Below, in pieces: positions 5,737-15,305 of a stretch of 31,332 nt of DNA. The stretch spans positions 1 through 31,332 of the forward strand of contig VGLO01000004.1 in assembly GCA_016866675.1 (NCBI GenBank), given 5' to 3'. This DNA is from Candidatus Staskawiczbacteria bacterium. Lineage in GTDB: Bacteria; Patescibacteriota; Minisyncoccia; Minisyncoccales; Staskawiczbacteraceae. Under the pieces are notes generated by a model. That model had not been told where the DNA came from and made no database searches. It saw nothing but the letters and a program-made list of their open reading frames with translations. Both the position numbers and the translations under genes were made by a program. Numbering within the stretch: position 1 is the stretch's first letter; each line of letters opens with the position of its first letter.

Positions 5737-7953
5737 TCAAACCTTCTCCCATCCTGCCTCCTTTGGAGTTGTTTCTGACTCATCAAAACCTGTATTATCA
5801 ATATCAGCTAATTTTACTCCTTGATGGTCGCCATATACTTCTCTGGGCTTTGCTCCATCAGCTGGTCCAACTACTCCCTGCTCTTCTAACATATCAATTA
5901 ATCTTGCAGCTCGTGAATATCCAATTCTCAATCTTCTTTGCAAAAAAGAAGCTGAAGCTTTTTTAGTTTCTAAAACAATTCTTTTTACATCGTCAAACAA
6001 AGGGTCATTATCACCCAAAAATACTTCTCCTCCGCCTCCTTTTTCATCTGAAGCTTGTTGTGTTTCAAGAGAATCTTTAAGGCTTTGTATCAACAAAGAT
6101 TGTGGCTCCTCTATTGTCCTGCCCTGCTCTCCTAACCAATCAGTCACTTTTTTAACTTCTTTTTCTGAAATATATGGCCCCTGAATTCTAGTAATTTTTG
6201 AGCTTTTTGAAGACAAGAAAAGCATATCTCCGTATCCTAAAAGTTTTTCGGCTCCTGAAGTATCTAACACCGTCCTTGAATCAATTTGAGAGGCAACTTG
6301 AAAGCTAATGCGCGAAGTAATGTTTGCCTTAATTAACCCAGTAATAACCTCTACAGAAGGCCTTTGAGTTGCCAACACCAAGTGAATTCCCGTGGCTCTA
6401 GCCATTTGAGCAAGTCTTACAATTCCAGCCTCCAATTCCCTGCCCTTGGCAGCCATCAAATCCGCCAACTCATCAACCACCAAAACAATATATGGCAACT
6501 GTGAGCCAGATTCAATAACAGACTTATTTGTATTGTAGCTCTTTAAATTTCTAGATCCAACCTCTGAAAAAACTTCAAATCTTCTTTCCATTTCTCTTAC
6601 CAACCACTGTAAAGCATTCATTGTTTTTGTTGCATCATAAATTACAGGACAAAGCAAATGCGGAATCTCATTGTAGTTTTGAAATTCAACCCTCTTTGGG
6701 TCAACCATAATCATTCTTAAGGTTTCAGGAGTGCTTTTATACAAAAGACTTAAAATCAAAGAATTCAAGAAAATGGTTTTTCCTGTTCCTGTGGCTCCAG
6801 CCACCAACATATGAGGCATTTCTGTCAAATCTGTATACGTTGGAGATCCTCCAACATCTTTTCCGAGAGCAATCAACACGCTAGCCGGATTTTCTTGATA
6901 CTGCGCATCTGAAATTAAACTTCTTAAAACTACAGTAGCTCTTACTTTGTTTGGTACTTCAATTCCAACAAGTGACTTTCCGGGAATTGGAGCTTCAATT
7001 CTAATTGGGTGAGCCGCCAAAGCCAAAGCCAAATTATTAGATAGCGTAGTAATCTTTGAAAGTTTTACGCCTTCAGCTGGTTTAAATGCGTATTGCGTGA
7101 CAGCAGGCCCCACATTCACTTCAGCCATTTCAACAGGTATTCCAAAATTTTCTAATGTTTTCTTAATAATTAGTGAGTTTTCTTTAATGTTTCCGGATGT
7201 TGGGACAGTTTCGTTTTTATTTAATAAATCAATTGGAGGCAAGGAGTATTTGCCCTTATTAATAGCTGTAATAGGAGTAGCTACAACTTTTTTATTTGCC
7301 ACTTCAGCAGGCGGACTCTTTTTAAACAGAGACACCTTTGGTTGCAAAGCCTCCTTTGGTTTGTCTTCTAAGCCCTTAATTTTTAGGTTAGGTGAATCTG
7401 TACTAAGAAGGGGGCTTTTTACCTGCCTGCCGTCAGGCAGGTCTTCCTTATCAATCTCATGCAAAATAAACTGCAGGAATATAAACAAACCAATAAGAAT
7501 AATTGACGAAAACACAATATTGGCAACCAACAAGCCAAAAAACTTGACCAACATTGTTGCCAGCCAGCCCAACAGGCCAATCTGACTTTTATTTAAATTC
7601 TGGTTAGCTGAAATACCAGAAATTCCAGTCACTAAAATTAAAACCCCTAAGGTGATTGCCAGTATTTTTACTTTTTTGTGAGACTTTAAAATAATTAATC
7701 CGCTCAAAAACAAAGACAGTATAATTGTGACAACTGTAATTCTTGAATCACCGAAAATAAGCTTAAGCAATCCTACAATCACCTTTCCTGCAACCCCAGA
7801 CTTATCAAAAAAGGAAAGCGTTATAATAATAGAAATCAAAAAGACGGTGATTGCCTTAATCCATTTCTTCGTCTTTATAGTCAAAAGGTATTCCTTTCGC
7901 TTCTCTGGTTTATTCCTTCCTCCATCCCTTCCATTCTTTTGGCCATTCTGCAT
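5737..7953 (-). CDS. ftsK: DNA translocase FtsK/SpoIIIE
   Basis: FtsK pumps DNA at the division septum and helps resolve chromosome dimers. It has about four hydrophobic helices in the first 170 residues, a variable linker, a RecA-like motor with Walker A GATGTGKT near residue 384 and Walker B VLVVDELADL near 494, and a C-terminal winged-helix gamma domain (SASFLQRRLRIGYSRAARLI, ending GPADGAKPREV). I place the start at the ATG at 7953 (738 residues). It is preceded by a near-perfect Shine-Dalgarno aaggaggag at 7957-7965, whereas the in-frame ATG 42 bases upstream (7995) sits only about 10 bases after the likely transcription start. The linker contains a 22-bp palindrome encoding DLPDGRQ. Confidence 0.96.
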   Translation of the reverse strand: MQNGQKNGRDGGRNKPEKRKEYLLTIKTKKWIKAITVFLISIIITLSFFDKSGVAGKVIVGLLKLIFGDSRITVVTIILSLFLSGLIILKSHKKVKILAITLGVLILVTGISGISANQNLNKSQIGLLGWLATMLVKFFGLLVANIVFSSIILIGLFIFLQFILHEIDKEDLPDGRQVKSPLLSTDSPNLKIKGLEDKPKEALQPKVSLFKKSPPAEVANKKVVATPITAINKGKYSLPPIDLLNKNETVPTSGNIKENSLIIKKTLENFGIPVEMAEVNVGPAVTQYAFKPAEGVKLSKITTLSNNLALALAAHPIRIEAPIPGKSLVGIEVPNKVRATVVLRSLISDAQYQENPASVLIALGKDVGGSPTYTDLTEMPHMLVAGATGTGKTIFLNSLILSLLYKSTPETLRMIMVDPKRVEFQNYNEIPHLLCPVIYDATKTMNALQWLVREMERRFEVFSEVGSRNLKSYNTNKSVIESGSQLPYIVLVVDELADLMAAKGRELEAGIVRLAQMARATGIHLVLATQRPSVEVITGLIKANITSRISFQVASQIDSRTVLDTSGAEKLLGYGDMLFLSSKSSKITRIQGPYISEKEVKKVTDWLGEQGRTIEEPQSLLIQSLKDSLETQQASDEKGGGGEVFLGDNDPLFDDVKRIVLETKKASASFLQRRLRIGYSRAARLIDMLEEQGVVGPADGAKPREVYGDHQGVKLADIDNTGFDESETTPKEAGWEKV
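7421..7442. repeat. 22-bp palindrome inside ftsK
   Basis: acctgcctg (7421-7429) and caggcaggt (7434-7442) are perfect inverted repeats around a 4-nt centre. Translated in the ftsK frame it gives DLPDGRQV in the non-conserved linker between membrane and motor domains. It is locally GC-rich in an AT-rich gene, as expected of an inserted palindromic element. Confidence 0.65.
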
Positions 7954-8010
7954 TTTCTCCTCCTTAAAATTGTTGTTTTTTCCCTTCTTTGCCATGTTTT
8001 ATAATATTCT

Positions 8011-8038
8011 ATTGTAGCATGTGCTTATCTTTGTGCAA
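8011..8038 (-). promoter_or_regulatory. Promoter of the ftsK-recA operon
   Basis: On the minus strand TTGCAC (8033-8038) is followed after 16 bases by TACAAT (8011-8016), with TGC immediately before the -10 box (extended -10). Predicted transcription starts near 8003, giving a leader of about 50 nt to the ATG at 7953. Confidence 0.7.
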
Positions 8039-8045
8039 GATAAAA

Positions 8046-8073
8046 GCCTCTCTGAAATTTCTCTCAGAGAGGC
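8046..8073 (-). terminator. Second hairpin downstream of rpoC
   Basis: gcctctctga (8046-8055) and tcagagaggc (8064-8073) form a perfect 10-bp stem. On the minus strand it is followed by ttttatctt, so it reads as a backup terminator for rpoBC just before the ftsK promoter, whose -35 box lies 8 bases further on. Confidence 0.65.
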
Positions 8074-8104
8074 CATAGTATTACCCTCTCTTATCCATAC
8101 AAGC

Positions 8105-8132
8105 AAAAAACACCGATTTCTCGGTGTTTTTT
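8105..8132. terminator. Terminator of the rpoBC operon
   Basis: aaaaaacaccga (8105-8116) and tcggtgtttttt (8121-8132) are perfect inverted repeats with loop tttc, giving a U-tract on the minus strand directly after the rpoC stop codon at 8142-8144. Confidence 0.88.
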
Positions 8133-8141
8133 GGCCTCTAT

Positions 8142-11100
8142 TTACTTCTTCTCTTCTGGCTTTATGAATCCTGTTCCTACTGGTATTAACTTTCCAATAA
8201 TAACGTTTTCTTTTAGTCCTCTTAATTTATCTTCCTTTCCTTCTAATGATGCCTTAATCAAGACTCTTGAAGTTTGCTGGAAGGAAGCTGCTGACAAGAA
8301 TGATTCAGATGCTAAGGCGACTTCTGAAATTCCCAACAATGTTTGCAAACCTCCAGGTGGAGTCTGTTTTTCTTTCTTTAATCTATCAACTTCTTCTTGG
8401 AAAATAGACCATTCAATAATTTCACCTCTAATCCATCCTGAGTCTCCCTCATCCTTAATTCTTATTCTTGAAAACATTTTCTGCACAATTACTTCAATGT
8501 GTTTGTCGTGAATATCAACACCCTGAGAAGCATAAATTCTTTGCACTTCTTTTAAGATGTATTTTTGTGTTTCTTCTAACCCAGAAGCCTTGTACAACTT
8601 TTTTAAATCCAAACTTCCTTGACAAAGAGGCTGACTTTCTTTTACTTCTTGTCCAACAGAAACTAATATGGCAATTTTGCCTGGTATTTTATACTCAATT
8701 GGCAATTCTTTTTTGCCTTCCTCGCTTGATGGCTGTATTGTAATGACTCTTTTTTCTTCATCAATTTTTGTCACTTTTCCAGCTGTAAGAGAAATTACTG
8801 CCTCTCCCTTTGGAGTTCTTGCCTCAAAAATTTCTTCAATTCTTGGCAAACCTTGAGTAATATCCCCACCTCCAGCTACTCCTCCTAAGTGGTGAGTTCT
8901 TAATGTAAGCTGGGTTCCTGGCTCTCCAATAGCTTGTGCAGCCACCACTCCAACGGCTTCCCCAAGTTTAACTAAATTGTTTCTTGATAAGTCCCATCCA
9001 TAACACTTTTGACAAACACCCTTTGTACTTTTGCAAGATAGCGGAGATCTTAAAACAACCTTTTCAATTCCTTCTTTTGAAATTTGACCTGCTTGAGCCC
9101 AGTTAATTATCTCTCCTTTTTTAACTATTTTTTCTTTGTTTATTTCAACATCTTCCAAACAATATCTTCCAACTAACTTAAATGTAAAGTCCTGCTCAAT
9201 ATCATCGGCATCTTTTTTATAAACAACCATTCCTTTTTTATCTCCACAATCTTCATCGTAAGTGATTACATCGTGAGCAACATCAATAAGTCTTCTTGTT
9301 AAGTACCCCGCAGAAGAGGTTCTTAAAGCAGTGTCCGCTGTACCCTTTCTAGCTCCGTGAGTTGAAATAAAGTACTCAAGCACATTAAATCCTTCTGCGA
9401 ATGAAGACTTAACCGGCAATTCAATAATTTCTCCAGCTGGATTATTAACCAAACCCTTCATTCCAGCCATCTGTACTGGTTGAGACCAAGTAGCTCTAGC
9501 TCCAGCATTAATAATTGATAACACAGGACCGTCAGCTGGTAGCGTTGTCTTAATTAAGGCTTCAAGCTTTGTTTTTACTTCTTGCCAAACTAAAATTTTC
9601 TGAGAGCTCTTTTCTTCTTGTGAAAGTAATCCTTTTTCGTAGTGAGATTCAATTTTTTCAACCTCTTTTTCAGCATCTAAAATCATTTGTTCTTTTTCTT
9701 TTGGAACAATTAAGTCATCCATTCCCCAAGAAATTCCAGCTGTTGTTGAATACTCAAAACCCATTGTTTTTATTCTGTCCAAAGCATCAATTGACTCTTC
9801 TCCTGAATACTTTTCAATAATGTCACGAACAAGTGCCTTCAAGCCCTTGTTATCAATTTGCTTATTAACAAAAGGATAATTTTGCGGCAAAGCTGAGTTG
9901 AAAATTAATCTTCCGACACAAGTTTCAATAAATTCTTTATTTTCTAACCTTGGATTAACAACTTTTATTTTCTCGTTTAATCCCAAAAATCCGTATTCTA
10001 AAGCAATAATCGCCTCTGTACTATTTGAATAAATTTTAATTAATTCAGGCTTTTCTGGCTCTACTAATTTTGTTAATAGATAACATCCCAAAACAATATC
10101 TCTGAATGGACCAATTACAGGCAAACCGGTAGCAGGCCTTAACAAATTTAAAGAAGACAACATTACTTCCTTTGCTTCTTTTTGAGCCTCATCAGACAAA
10201 GGCAAGTAAACTGCCATTTGGTCTCCGTCAAAGTCAGCGTTAAAGGCCTCGCAAGCCAAAGGATGAAGTTTAATTGTTTCTCCTTCTGTTAAAACCGGAT
10301 GAAAGGCTTGAATTCCAAGTCTATGTAAAGTTGGAGCACGGTTAAGTAAAACCAACTTGTCTTTTACAATTTCTTCCAAAATAGCCCACACTTCAGGGAC
10401 TTTTTCTTCAATCAATCTTGAAGCTCCCCTAATGTTATAAGCTAATTCTTTATCTAATATTCTCTTGATTACAAAGGGTTTAAAAATTTCCAAAGCCATT
10501 GTTTTTGGCAAACCGCATTGTGAAAAATGTAATTCAGGACCCACTGCAATTACAGATCTTCCAGAATAATCAACACGCTTACCCAAAAGGTTTTGCCTAA
10601 ATCTTCCTTGTTTTCCAGCAAGCATAGCAGCTAAAGATTTTAACAATCTCTTGCCTCCGGTTGTAGCTGTGGTAGTCACACCTTTTCTCATTTCATTGTC
10701 CACCAAAGCGTCAACAGCTTCTTGCAACATTCTTTTTTCATTTCTAACAATTACAGCTGGAGCTGAAATTTCTTGAAGATATTTTAATCTGTTATTTCTG
10801 TTAATTACTCTTCTGTATAAGTCATTTAAGTCTGATGAAGCATATCTTCCTCCATCTAATTGCACCATTGGTCGCAAATCAGGTGGCAAGATTGGCAAAA
10901 CATCCAAAAACATCCATTCTGGTCTTACTTTTGCACGAAGCATTCCTTGGAATAATTTTAGTCTTCTTAAAATTTTCTTTTTTGTAGCAGGCGGAGCTTC
11001 ATTACTTTCTTTGACTATTTCATCAACGGTTGTTTCTAAGTCAACTTTTTTAAACAAATCCCTAATTACTTCAGCTCCGGTTCCAGCCTCAAACATTTCT

Positions 11101-11708
11101 CCGTATTTTAATGAAAGTGTATGATATACAACTTCAGATAAAATTCTCAAAGGCTTTATATCCAAAACTTCTTCCTTTACTTTTTCTCTTAACTGCCTTA
11201 ATTCGTTTTTCTTTGCTTCTGTTTTTTCTTTACTAGATTTTTGTTTAAATTCTTCCTCAACTGCATCTAAAATTCTCTGTCTAGCATCTTCGTCAACCTT
11301 TGTAATAATGTATGAAGAAAAATAAATTACTTTTTCTAACTGTTGAGAGCTTTTATTCAAAACCAATCCCATTCTTGATGGCACACCTCTCAAAAACCAA
11401 ATATGTGAAACCGGAGCTGCCAACTTAATGTGGCCCATTCTTTCTCTTCTTACTTGTGACTTTGTCACTTCAACCCCGCATCTGTCACAAACTACTCCCT
11501 TATATCTTATTCTCTTATATTTTCCACAAGAGCATTCATAATCTTTTTCTGGACCAAAAATCCTTTCATCAAAAAGGCCATCCTTTTCAGGTTTTTGAGT
11601 TCTGTAGTTAATTGTTTCAGGTCGTGTCACTTCTCCAAAAGACCAACTCAAAATCTCCTCAGGAGAGGCAATTTTTATTCTGATTGATTCTAGGTCTAAT
11701 ACTCGCAT
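8142..11708 (-). CDS. rpoC: DNA-directed RNA polymerase subunit beta'
   Basis: Beta' forms half of the polymerase active-site cleft. The N-terminal zinc ribbon has Cys at residues 59, 61, 74 and 77 (CSCG and CDRC). The catalytic magnesium motif NADFDGD is at about 488-494. The second zinc site is present as DCGDKKG near 819 and CKSTKGVCQKC near 893. The trigger-loop and bridge-helix region reads GARATWSQPVQMAGMKGLV. At 1188 residues it lacks the large lineage-specific insertions seen in proteobacteria. It follows rpoB after a 116-bp gap, unusually long and repeat-like, and ends at a double terminator. Confidence 0.98.
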   Translation of the reverse strand: MRVLDLESIRIKIASPEEILSWSFGEVTRPETINYRTQKPEKDGLFDERIFGPEKDYECSCGKYKRIRYKGVVCDRCGVEVTKSQVRRERMGHIKLAAPVSHIWFLRGVPSRMGLVLNKSSQQLEKVIYFSSYIITKVDEDARQRILDAVEEEFKQKSSKEKTEAKKNELRQLREKVKEEVLDIKPLRILSEVVYHTLSLKYGEMFEAGTGAEVIRDLFKKVDLETTVDEIVKESNEAPPATKKKILRRLKLFQGMLRAKVRPEWMFLDVLPILPPDLRPMVQLDGGRYASSDLNDLYRRVINRNNRLKYLQEISAPAVIVRNEKRMLQEAVDALVDNEMRKGVTTTATTGGKRLLKSLAAMLAGKQGRFRQNLLGKRVDYSGRSVIAVGPELHFSQCGLPKTMALEIFKPFVIKRILDKELAYNIRGASRLIEEKVPEVWAILEEIVKDKLVLLNRAPTLHRLGIQAFHPVLTEGETIKLHPLACEAFNADFDGDQMAVYLPLSDEAQKEAKEVMLSSLNLLRPATGLPVIGPFRDIVLGCYLLTKLVEPEKPELIKIYSNSTEAIIALEYGFLGLNEKIKVVNPRLENKEFIETCVGRLIFNSALPQNYPFVNKQIDNKGLKALVRDIIEKYSGEESIDALDRIKTMGFEYSTTAGISWGMDDLIVPKEKEQMILDAEKEVEKIESHYEKGLLSQEEKSSQKILVWQEVKTKLEALIKTTLPADGPVLSIINAGARATWSQPVQMAGMKGLVNNPAGEIIELPVKSSFAEGFNVLEYFISTHGARKGTADTALRTSSAGYLTRRLIDVAHDVITYDEDCGDKKGMVVYKKDADDIEQDFTFKLVGRYCLEDVEINKEKIVKKGEIINWAQAGQISKEGIEKVVLRSPLSCKSTKGVCQKCYGWDLSRNNLVKLGEAVGVVAAQAIGEPGTQLTLRTHHLGGVAGGGDITQGLPRIEEIFEARTPKGEAVISLTAGKVTKIDEEKRVITIQPSSEEGKKELPIEYKIPGKIAILVSVGQEVKESQPLCQGSLDLKKLYKASGLEETQKYILKEVQRIYASQGVDIHDKHIEVIVQKMFSRIRIKDEGDSGWIRGEIIEWSIFQEEVDRLKKEKQTPPGGLQTLLGISEVALASESFLSAASFQQTSRVLIKASLEGKEDKLRGLKENVIIGKLIPVGTGFIKPEEKK

Positions 11709-11824
11709 GTGATTTTACGTAGCGAAGCGAGTAAAGCGATTCGCGATGTTGACTTGGTATATAATATACTTTATTGCCAACAGGAGCGACGTACTTTACT
11801 GTTCATTACGAAGCGAATTAATAA
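11709..11824 (-). repeat. rpoB-rpoC spacer with GCGAAGC-type fold-back sequence
   Basis: The 116-bp gap contains tagcgaagcgagtaaagcg and tacgaagcgaatt near its two ends, and short inverted pairs such as agtaaag/ctttact, around an AT-rich core with tatataatata. No convincing terminator or promoter with good spacing was found. Similar gcttcgc stretches occur near 24966 and 31271. Confidence 0.4.
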
Positions 11825-14800
11825 TTATTTTCTACTTTTTCTTTCTCTACCTCTCTCATCAATTCTTTCTTCTCTCTCTGCTCTTGGTCTCTCTTTTACC
11901 TCTACTGCCATTCCAAGTGATTTTAATTCAGCTACCAACAAATTAAATGAAGCTGGAATATTTGGATGCCTAATTGGCTCTCCTTTCAAAATTGCTTCAT
12001 AAGTTGTTGCTCTTCCAATTACGTCATCAGATTTAATGGTCAACATTTCCTGTAATGTGTGGGCCGCTCCATAACCCTGCAAAGCCCAAACTTCCATTTC
12101 TCCAAATCTCTGTCCTCCAAACTGGGCTTTTCCTCCCAATGGTTGCTGAGTAATTAGTGAATATGGACCAATTGATCTTGCGTGAACCTTATCATCTACC
12201 ATGTGAATCAGCTTCATTACATACATATATCCCACTGTAATTGGCTTTGGGAAAGGTAAACCAGTTTTTCCATCATATATTGTGACTTTTCCTGATTCTG
12301 GCAAACCAGCCTCTCTTAGTTCTTTTTTAATATCCTCTCTGTCAGCTCCCAACAAAGATGGTGTAACTGCCAAGTAATTTAACTTGTGAGCCGCCCATCC
12401 AAGGTGAGTTTCTAAAATTTGTCCAATATTCATACGAGAGGGCACAGACAAAGGTGAAAGTACCAAGTCAATTGGAGTTCCGTCAGCTAGGAAAGGCATT
12501 TCTGCTTCAGGTAATATTCTTGAGACAACTCCTTTGTTTCCGTGTCTTCCCACAAGCTTGTCTCCCACTTTAACGTGCCTTAATTCTGAAACTTCAACTT
12601 GAATTTTTTTAATAACTCCCGGCTCCAATTTATGACCCAAATCTCTTGAGAAAATTTTAACATTTGTCACTTTTCCTTTCTTTCCGTGTTCCATTCTCAA
12701 AGATGTATCTTTTACATCTTTTGCTTTTTCTCCGAAAATAGCTCTTAATAATCTTTCTTCTGGAGTTAATTCTGCTTCTCCTTTTGGAGAAATTTTTCCA
12801 ACTAAAATATCATTTGGGCCGACTGTGGCTCCAACTCTTACAATTCCTTCTTCATCTAAATCTTTTAATTTTTCTTCTCCAACGTTAGGAATATCTGAAG
12901 TTGTTAATTCAGGACCCAATTTTGTTTCTCTGACATCACAAGTAAAGTCCTCAATATGAATAGAAGTAAATTCAAATTCTTTTACTAGTTTTTCATTTAT
13001 AGTTAAGGCGTCTTCAAAACCTCCTCCTCTTAAAGGCAAGAAGCAAACCAATATATTTCTTCCCAAAGCCAATCTTCCTTGAGAAATAGCAGCTCCATCA
13101 GCTAAAACATCTCCCTTTTTAACTTTATCTCCTTTTTGAACAATTGGTTTTTGATGGAAACAAGAGTACTGGTTTGTCATCACAAAAGTTTGCAATTCGT
13201 AATCTTCCTCAACCTTCTTTCCTGAAATATCATAGACCACTGTAATGTGTGAAGAGTCCACTTCTTTTATTACTCCGTTTGCCGTTGCTAAAACAACTTG
13301 ACCTGAATCTCTTGCAACATTTCTTTCAATTCCTGTTCCAACTAAAGGAGCCTCTGGTCTTACCAAGGGAACAGCTTGTCTTTGCATGTTAGAACCCATT
13401 AAAGCACGAGATGCGTCATCATTTTGCAAAAAAGGAATAAGTGAAGCAGCTACAGAAATAAACTGTCTTGAAGAAACATCTGAATAATCTACTTTTGAAA
13501 TTTCAGTTTCAGCTGGTTCGCCCTTAACTCTGGCTTCTACTTTATCTGGTGGAATTTCAGGCAAAATTTTCCCGTTTTCATCTAATGGTACGGAGGCAGG
13601 AACTATCACATGTCTTTCTTCTTGCTGGGCAGACAAATAGTGAACCTCGTCTGTGACTTTTCCATTTTTTACTTTAAAATAAGGGGCTTCAATAAATCCA
13701 TAAGGATTTACCTTTGCGAAAGATGCCAAGTGTCCCACTAATCCAACCGAAGCTCCTTCAGGAGTTTGAATAGGACAAATTCTTCCATAATGAGACGGCT
13801 GAACGTCTCTAACCTCAAAACCAGCTCTTTCTCTTGTAAGACCTCCTGGTCCAGTAGTTGTTAATCTTCTCTTGTGCTCTAATTCAGCTAAAGGATTTTC
13901 GTTATCCATAAACTGGGAGAATTGTGAAGAAGTAAAGAATTCTCTGACAACTGCCATTAAAGGCCTTGGATTAACAAGTTGATTTGCTGTAATAGTAGCT
14001 GGATCAAGTGTGGACATTTTATCCTTGATAATTCTTTCCATTCTCATTAGTCCTACCCTCAATCTGTTTTGTAAAAGTTCAGATAATGTCCTAACTCTTC
14101 TATTTCCTAAATGATCAACCTGGTCTGCCTTTGCGTTTGGATCATTATTTAAACGAATAACTTCTTTTAAAACTTCGACTAAATCTTCAATTTTTAAAAT
14201 CCTGTCATCTTTCTCAACATCGCTTTCCTTGTTTTTTCTTTTATCTAAAATTGGTAAACGTTGCCAAGTTTTCCATCTTCCAACCTTTGACAAATCATAC
14301 CTGTCAAAGTTAAAAAACATGTTAAAAATTAATTCTTGAGCTGTATCTGGAGTCACTAAATCCCCTGGTCTTAATCTCCTATAAATTTCAACTAAAGCTT
14401 CTTTTTGATCTTTTGAAGAATCTCTTTTTAGAGTTTCTTTTATATATTGAATCTCTCCTGTATCTATATCCTTGAATTCCTTTTCAATCTTTTCAATTGT
14501 GTCTAATCCCAATGCTAAAAGCAAAGTGGTCACCGGAACCTTCCTTTTTCTGTTAATTTTTACACCGATAAATCCTGAATCCTCCGTTTCAAATTCCAAC
14601 CAAGCTCCTCTGTTTGGAATAATTTTTGCTCCAAAATTATTCCTTCCTCTAAATGTCCTCATTGTAAAGAATGCTCCAGGAGAACGAATTAACTGTGAAA
14701 CCACAACCCTTTCAACTCCGTTTACAACAAAAGTCCCCCTTTCTGTCATAAGTGGGAAATCACAAAGGTAAACTTCTTGCTCCTTTACCTCTTTTGTTTT

Positions 14801-15091
14801 TTTATTTACTAGTCTTACTTTGCACCTTAAAGAAACTTCGAGAGAATCATTGTTTCTTTTTGCCTCAAGACCGTTTTTGTAATTTGGCCTTCCAAATGAG
14901 TAGTCCAAAAACCAAAGTTCAAATTCTTTGCTTGTATAATCTAAAATTGGAGAAATTTCAGAGAAAAGTTCTTTTAATTTAACGTCAGTAAAATCCTCCC
15001 AAGTTTCTCTTTGCATTTGGAGTAGTTGGGGAGTAGAGAATGAGAGTCTTGACTTTGAAAAATTCTTTACTTTTTGTATTGCTTGAGTCAT
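11825..15091 (-). CDS. rpoB: DNA-directed RNA polymerase subunit beta
   Basis: Beta completes the polymerase catalytic core. Conserved blocks are easy to read: GPGGLTRERAGFEVRDVQPS near residue 412, YGRICPIQTPEGASVGL, GDKLVGRHGNKGVVSRILPE, and the C-terminal FGGQRFGEMEVWALQGYGAA. Length is 1088. The rifampicin pocket (about residues 389-415) keeps the key Asp and His (QFMDNENP, HKRR) but has Phe, Thr and Thr at the positions of E. coli L511, S531 and L533. It is transcribed from a consensus promoter at 15306-15333 through a leader of about 200 nt, and is not preceded by rplL as in many bacteria. An Arg/Glu-rich tail ends the protein. Confidence 0.98.
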   Translation of the reverse strand: MTQAIQKVKNFSKSRLSFSTPQLLQMQRETWEDFTDVKLKELFSEISPILDYTSKEFELWFLDYSFGRPNYKNGLEAKRNNDSLEVSLRCKVRLVNKKTKEVKEQEVYLCDFPLMTERGTFVVNGVERVVVSQLIRSPGAFFTMRTFRGRNNFGAKIIPNRGAWLEFETEDSGFIGVKINRKRKVPVTTLLLALGLDTIEKIEKEFKDIDTGEIQYIKETLKRDSSKDQKEALVEIYRRLRPGDLVTPDTAQELIFNMFFNFDRYDLSKVGRWKTWQRLPILDKRKNKESDVEKDDRILKIEDLVEVLKEVIRLNNDPNAKADQVDHLGNRRVRTLSELLQNRLRVGLMRMERIIKDKMSTLDPATITANQLVNPRPLMAVVREFFTSSQFSQFMDNENPLAELEHKRRLTTTGPGGLTRERAGFEVRDVQPSHYGRICPIQTPEGASVGLVGHLASFAKVNPYGFIEAPYFKVKNGKVTDEVHYLSAQQEERHVIVPASVPLDENGKILPEIPPDKVEARVKGEPAETEISKVDYSDVSSRQFISVAASLIPFLQNDDASRALMGSNMQRQAVPLVRPEAPLVGTGIERNVARDSGQVVLATANGVIKEVDSSHITVVYDISGKKVEEDYELQTFVMTNQYSCFHQKPIVQKGDKVKKGDVLADGAAISQGRLALGRNILVCFLPLRGGGFEDALTINEKLVKEFEFTSIHIEDFTCDVRETKLGPELTTSDIPNVGEEKLKDLDEEGIVRVGATVGPNDILVGKISPKGEAELTPEERLLRAIFGEKAKDVKDTSLRMEHGKKGKVTNVKIFSRDLGHKLEPGVIKKIQVEVSELRHVKVGDKLVGRHGNKGVVSRILPEAEMPFLADGTPIDLVLSPLSVPSRMNIGQILETHLGWAAHKLNYLAVTPSLLGADREDIKKELREAGLPESGKVTIYDGKTGLPFPKPITVGYMYVMKLIHMVDDKVHARSIGPYSLITQQPLGGKAQFGGQRFGEMEVWALQGYGAAHTLQEMLTIKSDDVIGRATTYEAILKGEPIRHPNIPASFNLLVAELKSLGMAVEVKERPRAEREERIDERGRERKSRK

Positions 15092-15151
15092 AGCAACTTT
15101 TAGAATATTACCAATTCACCGAAGTTATTGGAAAATTACTTAGTATAGACT

Positions 15152-15186
15152 TCTAAAAACACAAAAGTACCCAGAAAAACGGGCAC
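15152..15186 (-). terminator. Attenuator-like hairpin in the rpoB leader
   Basis: On the minus strand gtgccc (15181-15186) pairs with gggtac (15167-15172) through one G-U pair, with an 8-nt loop, and is followed by cttttgtgttttt. It lies about 115 nt after the predicted rpoB transcription start and 75 nt before the start codon, with no gene end nearby to need a terminator. Confidence 0.5.
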
Positions 15187-15305
15187 CCCCTTCACTCAAA
15201 ATGATTTAAGACGCAAAAAAATCGGTATGTTATAAAACTAACCGAGCGAAGGTTTTAAATTTTTGTTAGAGTAAAGTGGCCACTTCTTTATTTGTATATG
15301 TTTTG

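Noticed and set aside
7097..7585. 162-codon plus-strand open frame
   Set aside because: It lies wholly antisense to ftsK, whose protein sequence is clearly conserved in the other strand.
7954..7995. Upstream ATG of ftsK (14 extra residues)
   Set aside because: It would leave about a 10-nt leader and no Shine-Dalgarno, while the internal ATG has a near-perfect one.
11740..11780. Promoter in the rpoB-rpoC spacer
   Set aside because: TATA-like sequences are present but no -35/-10 pair with acceptable spacing was found on either strand.
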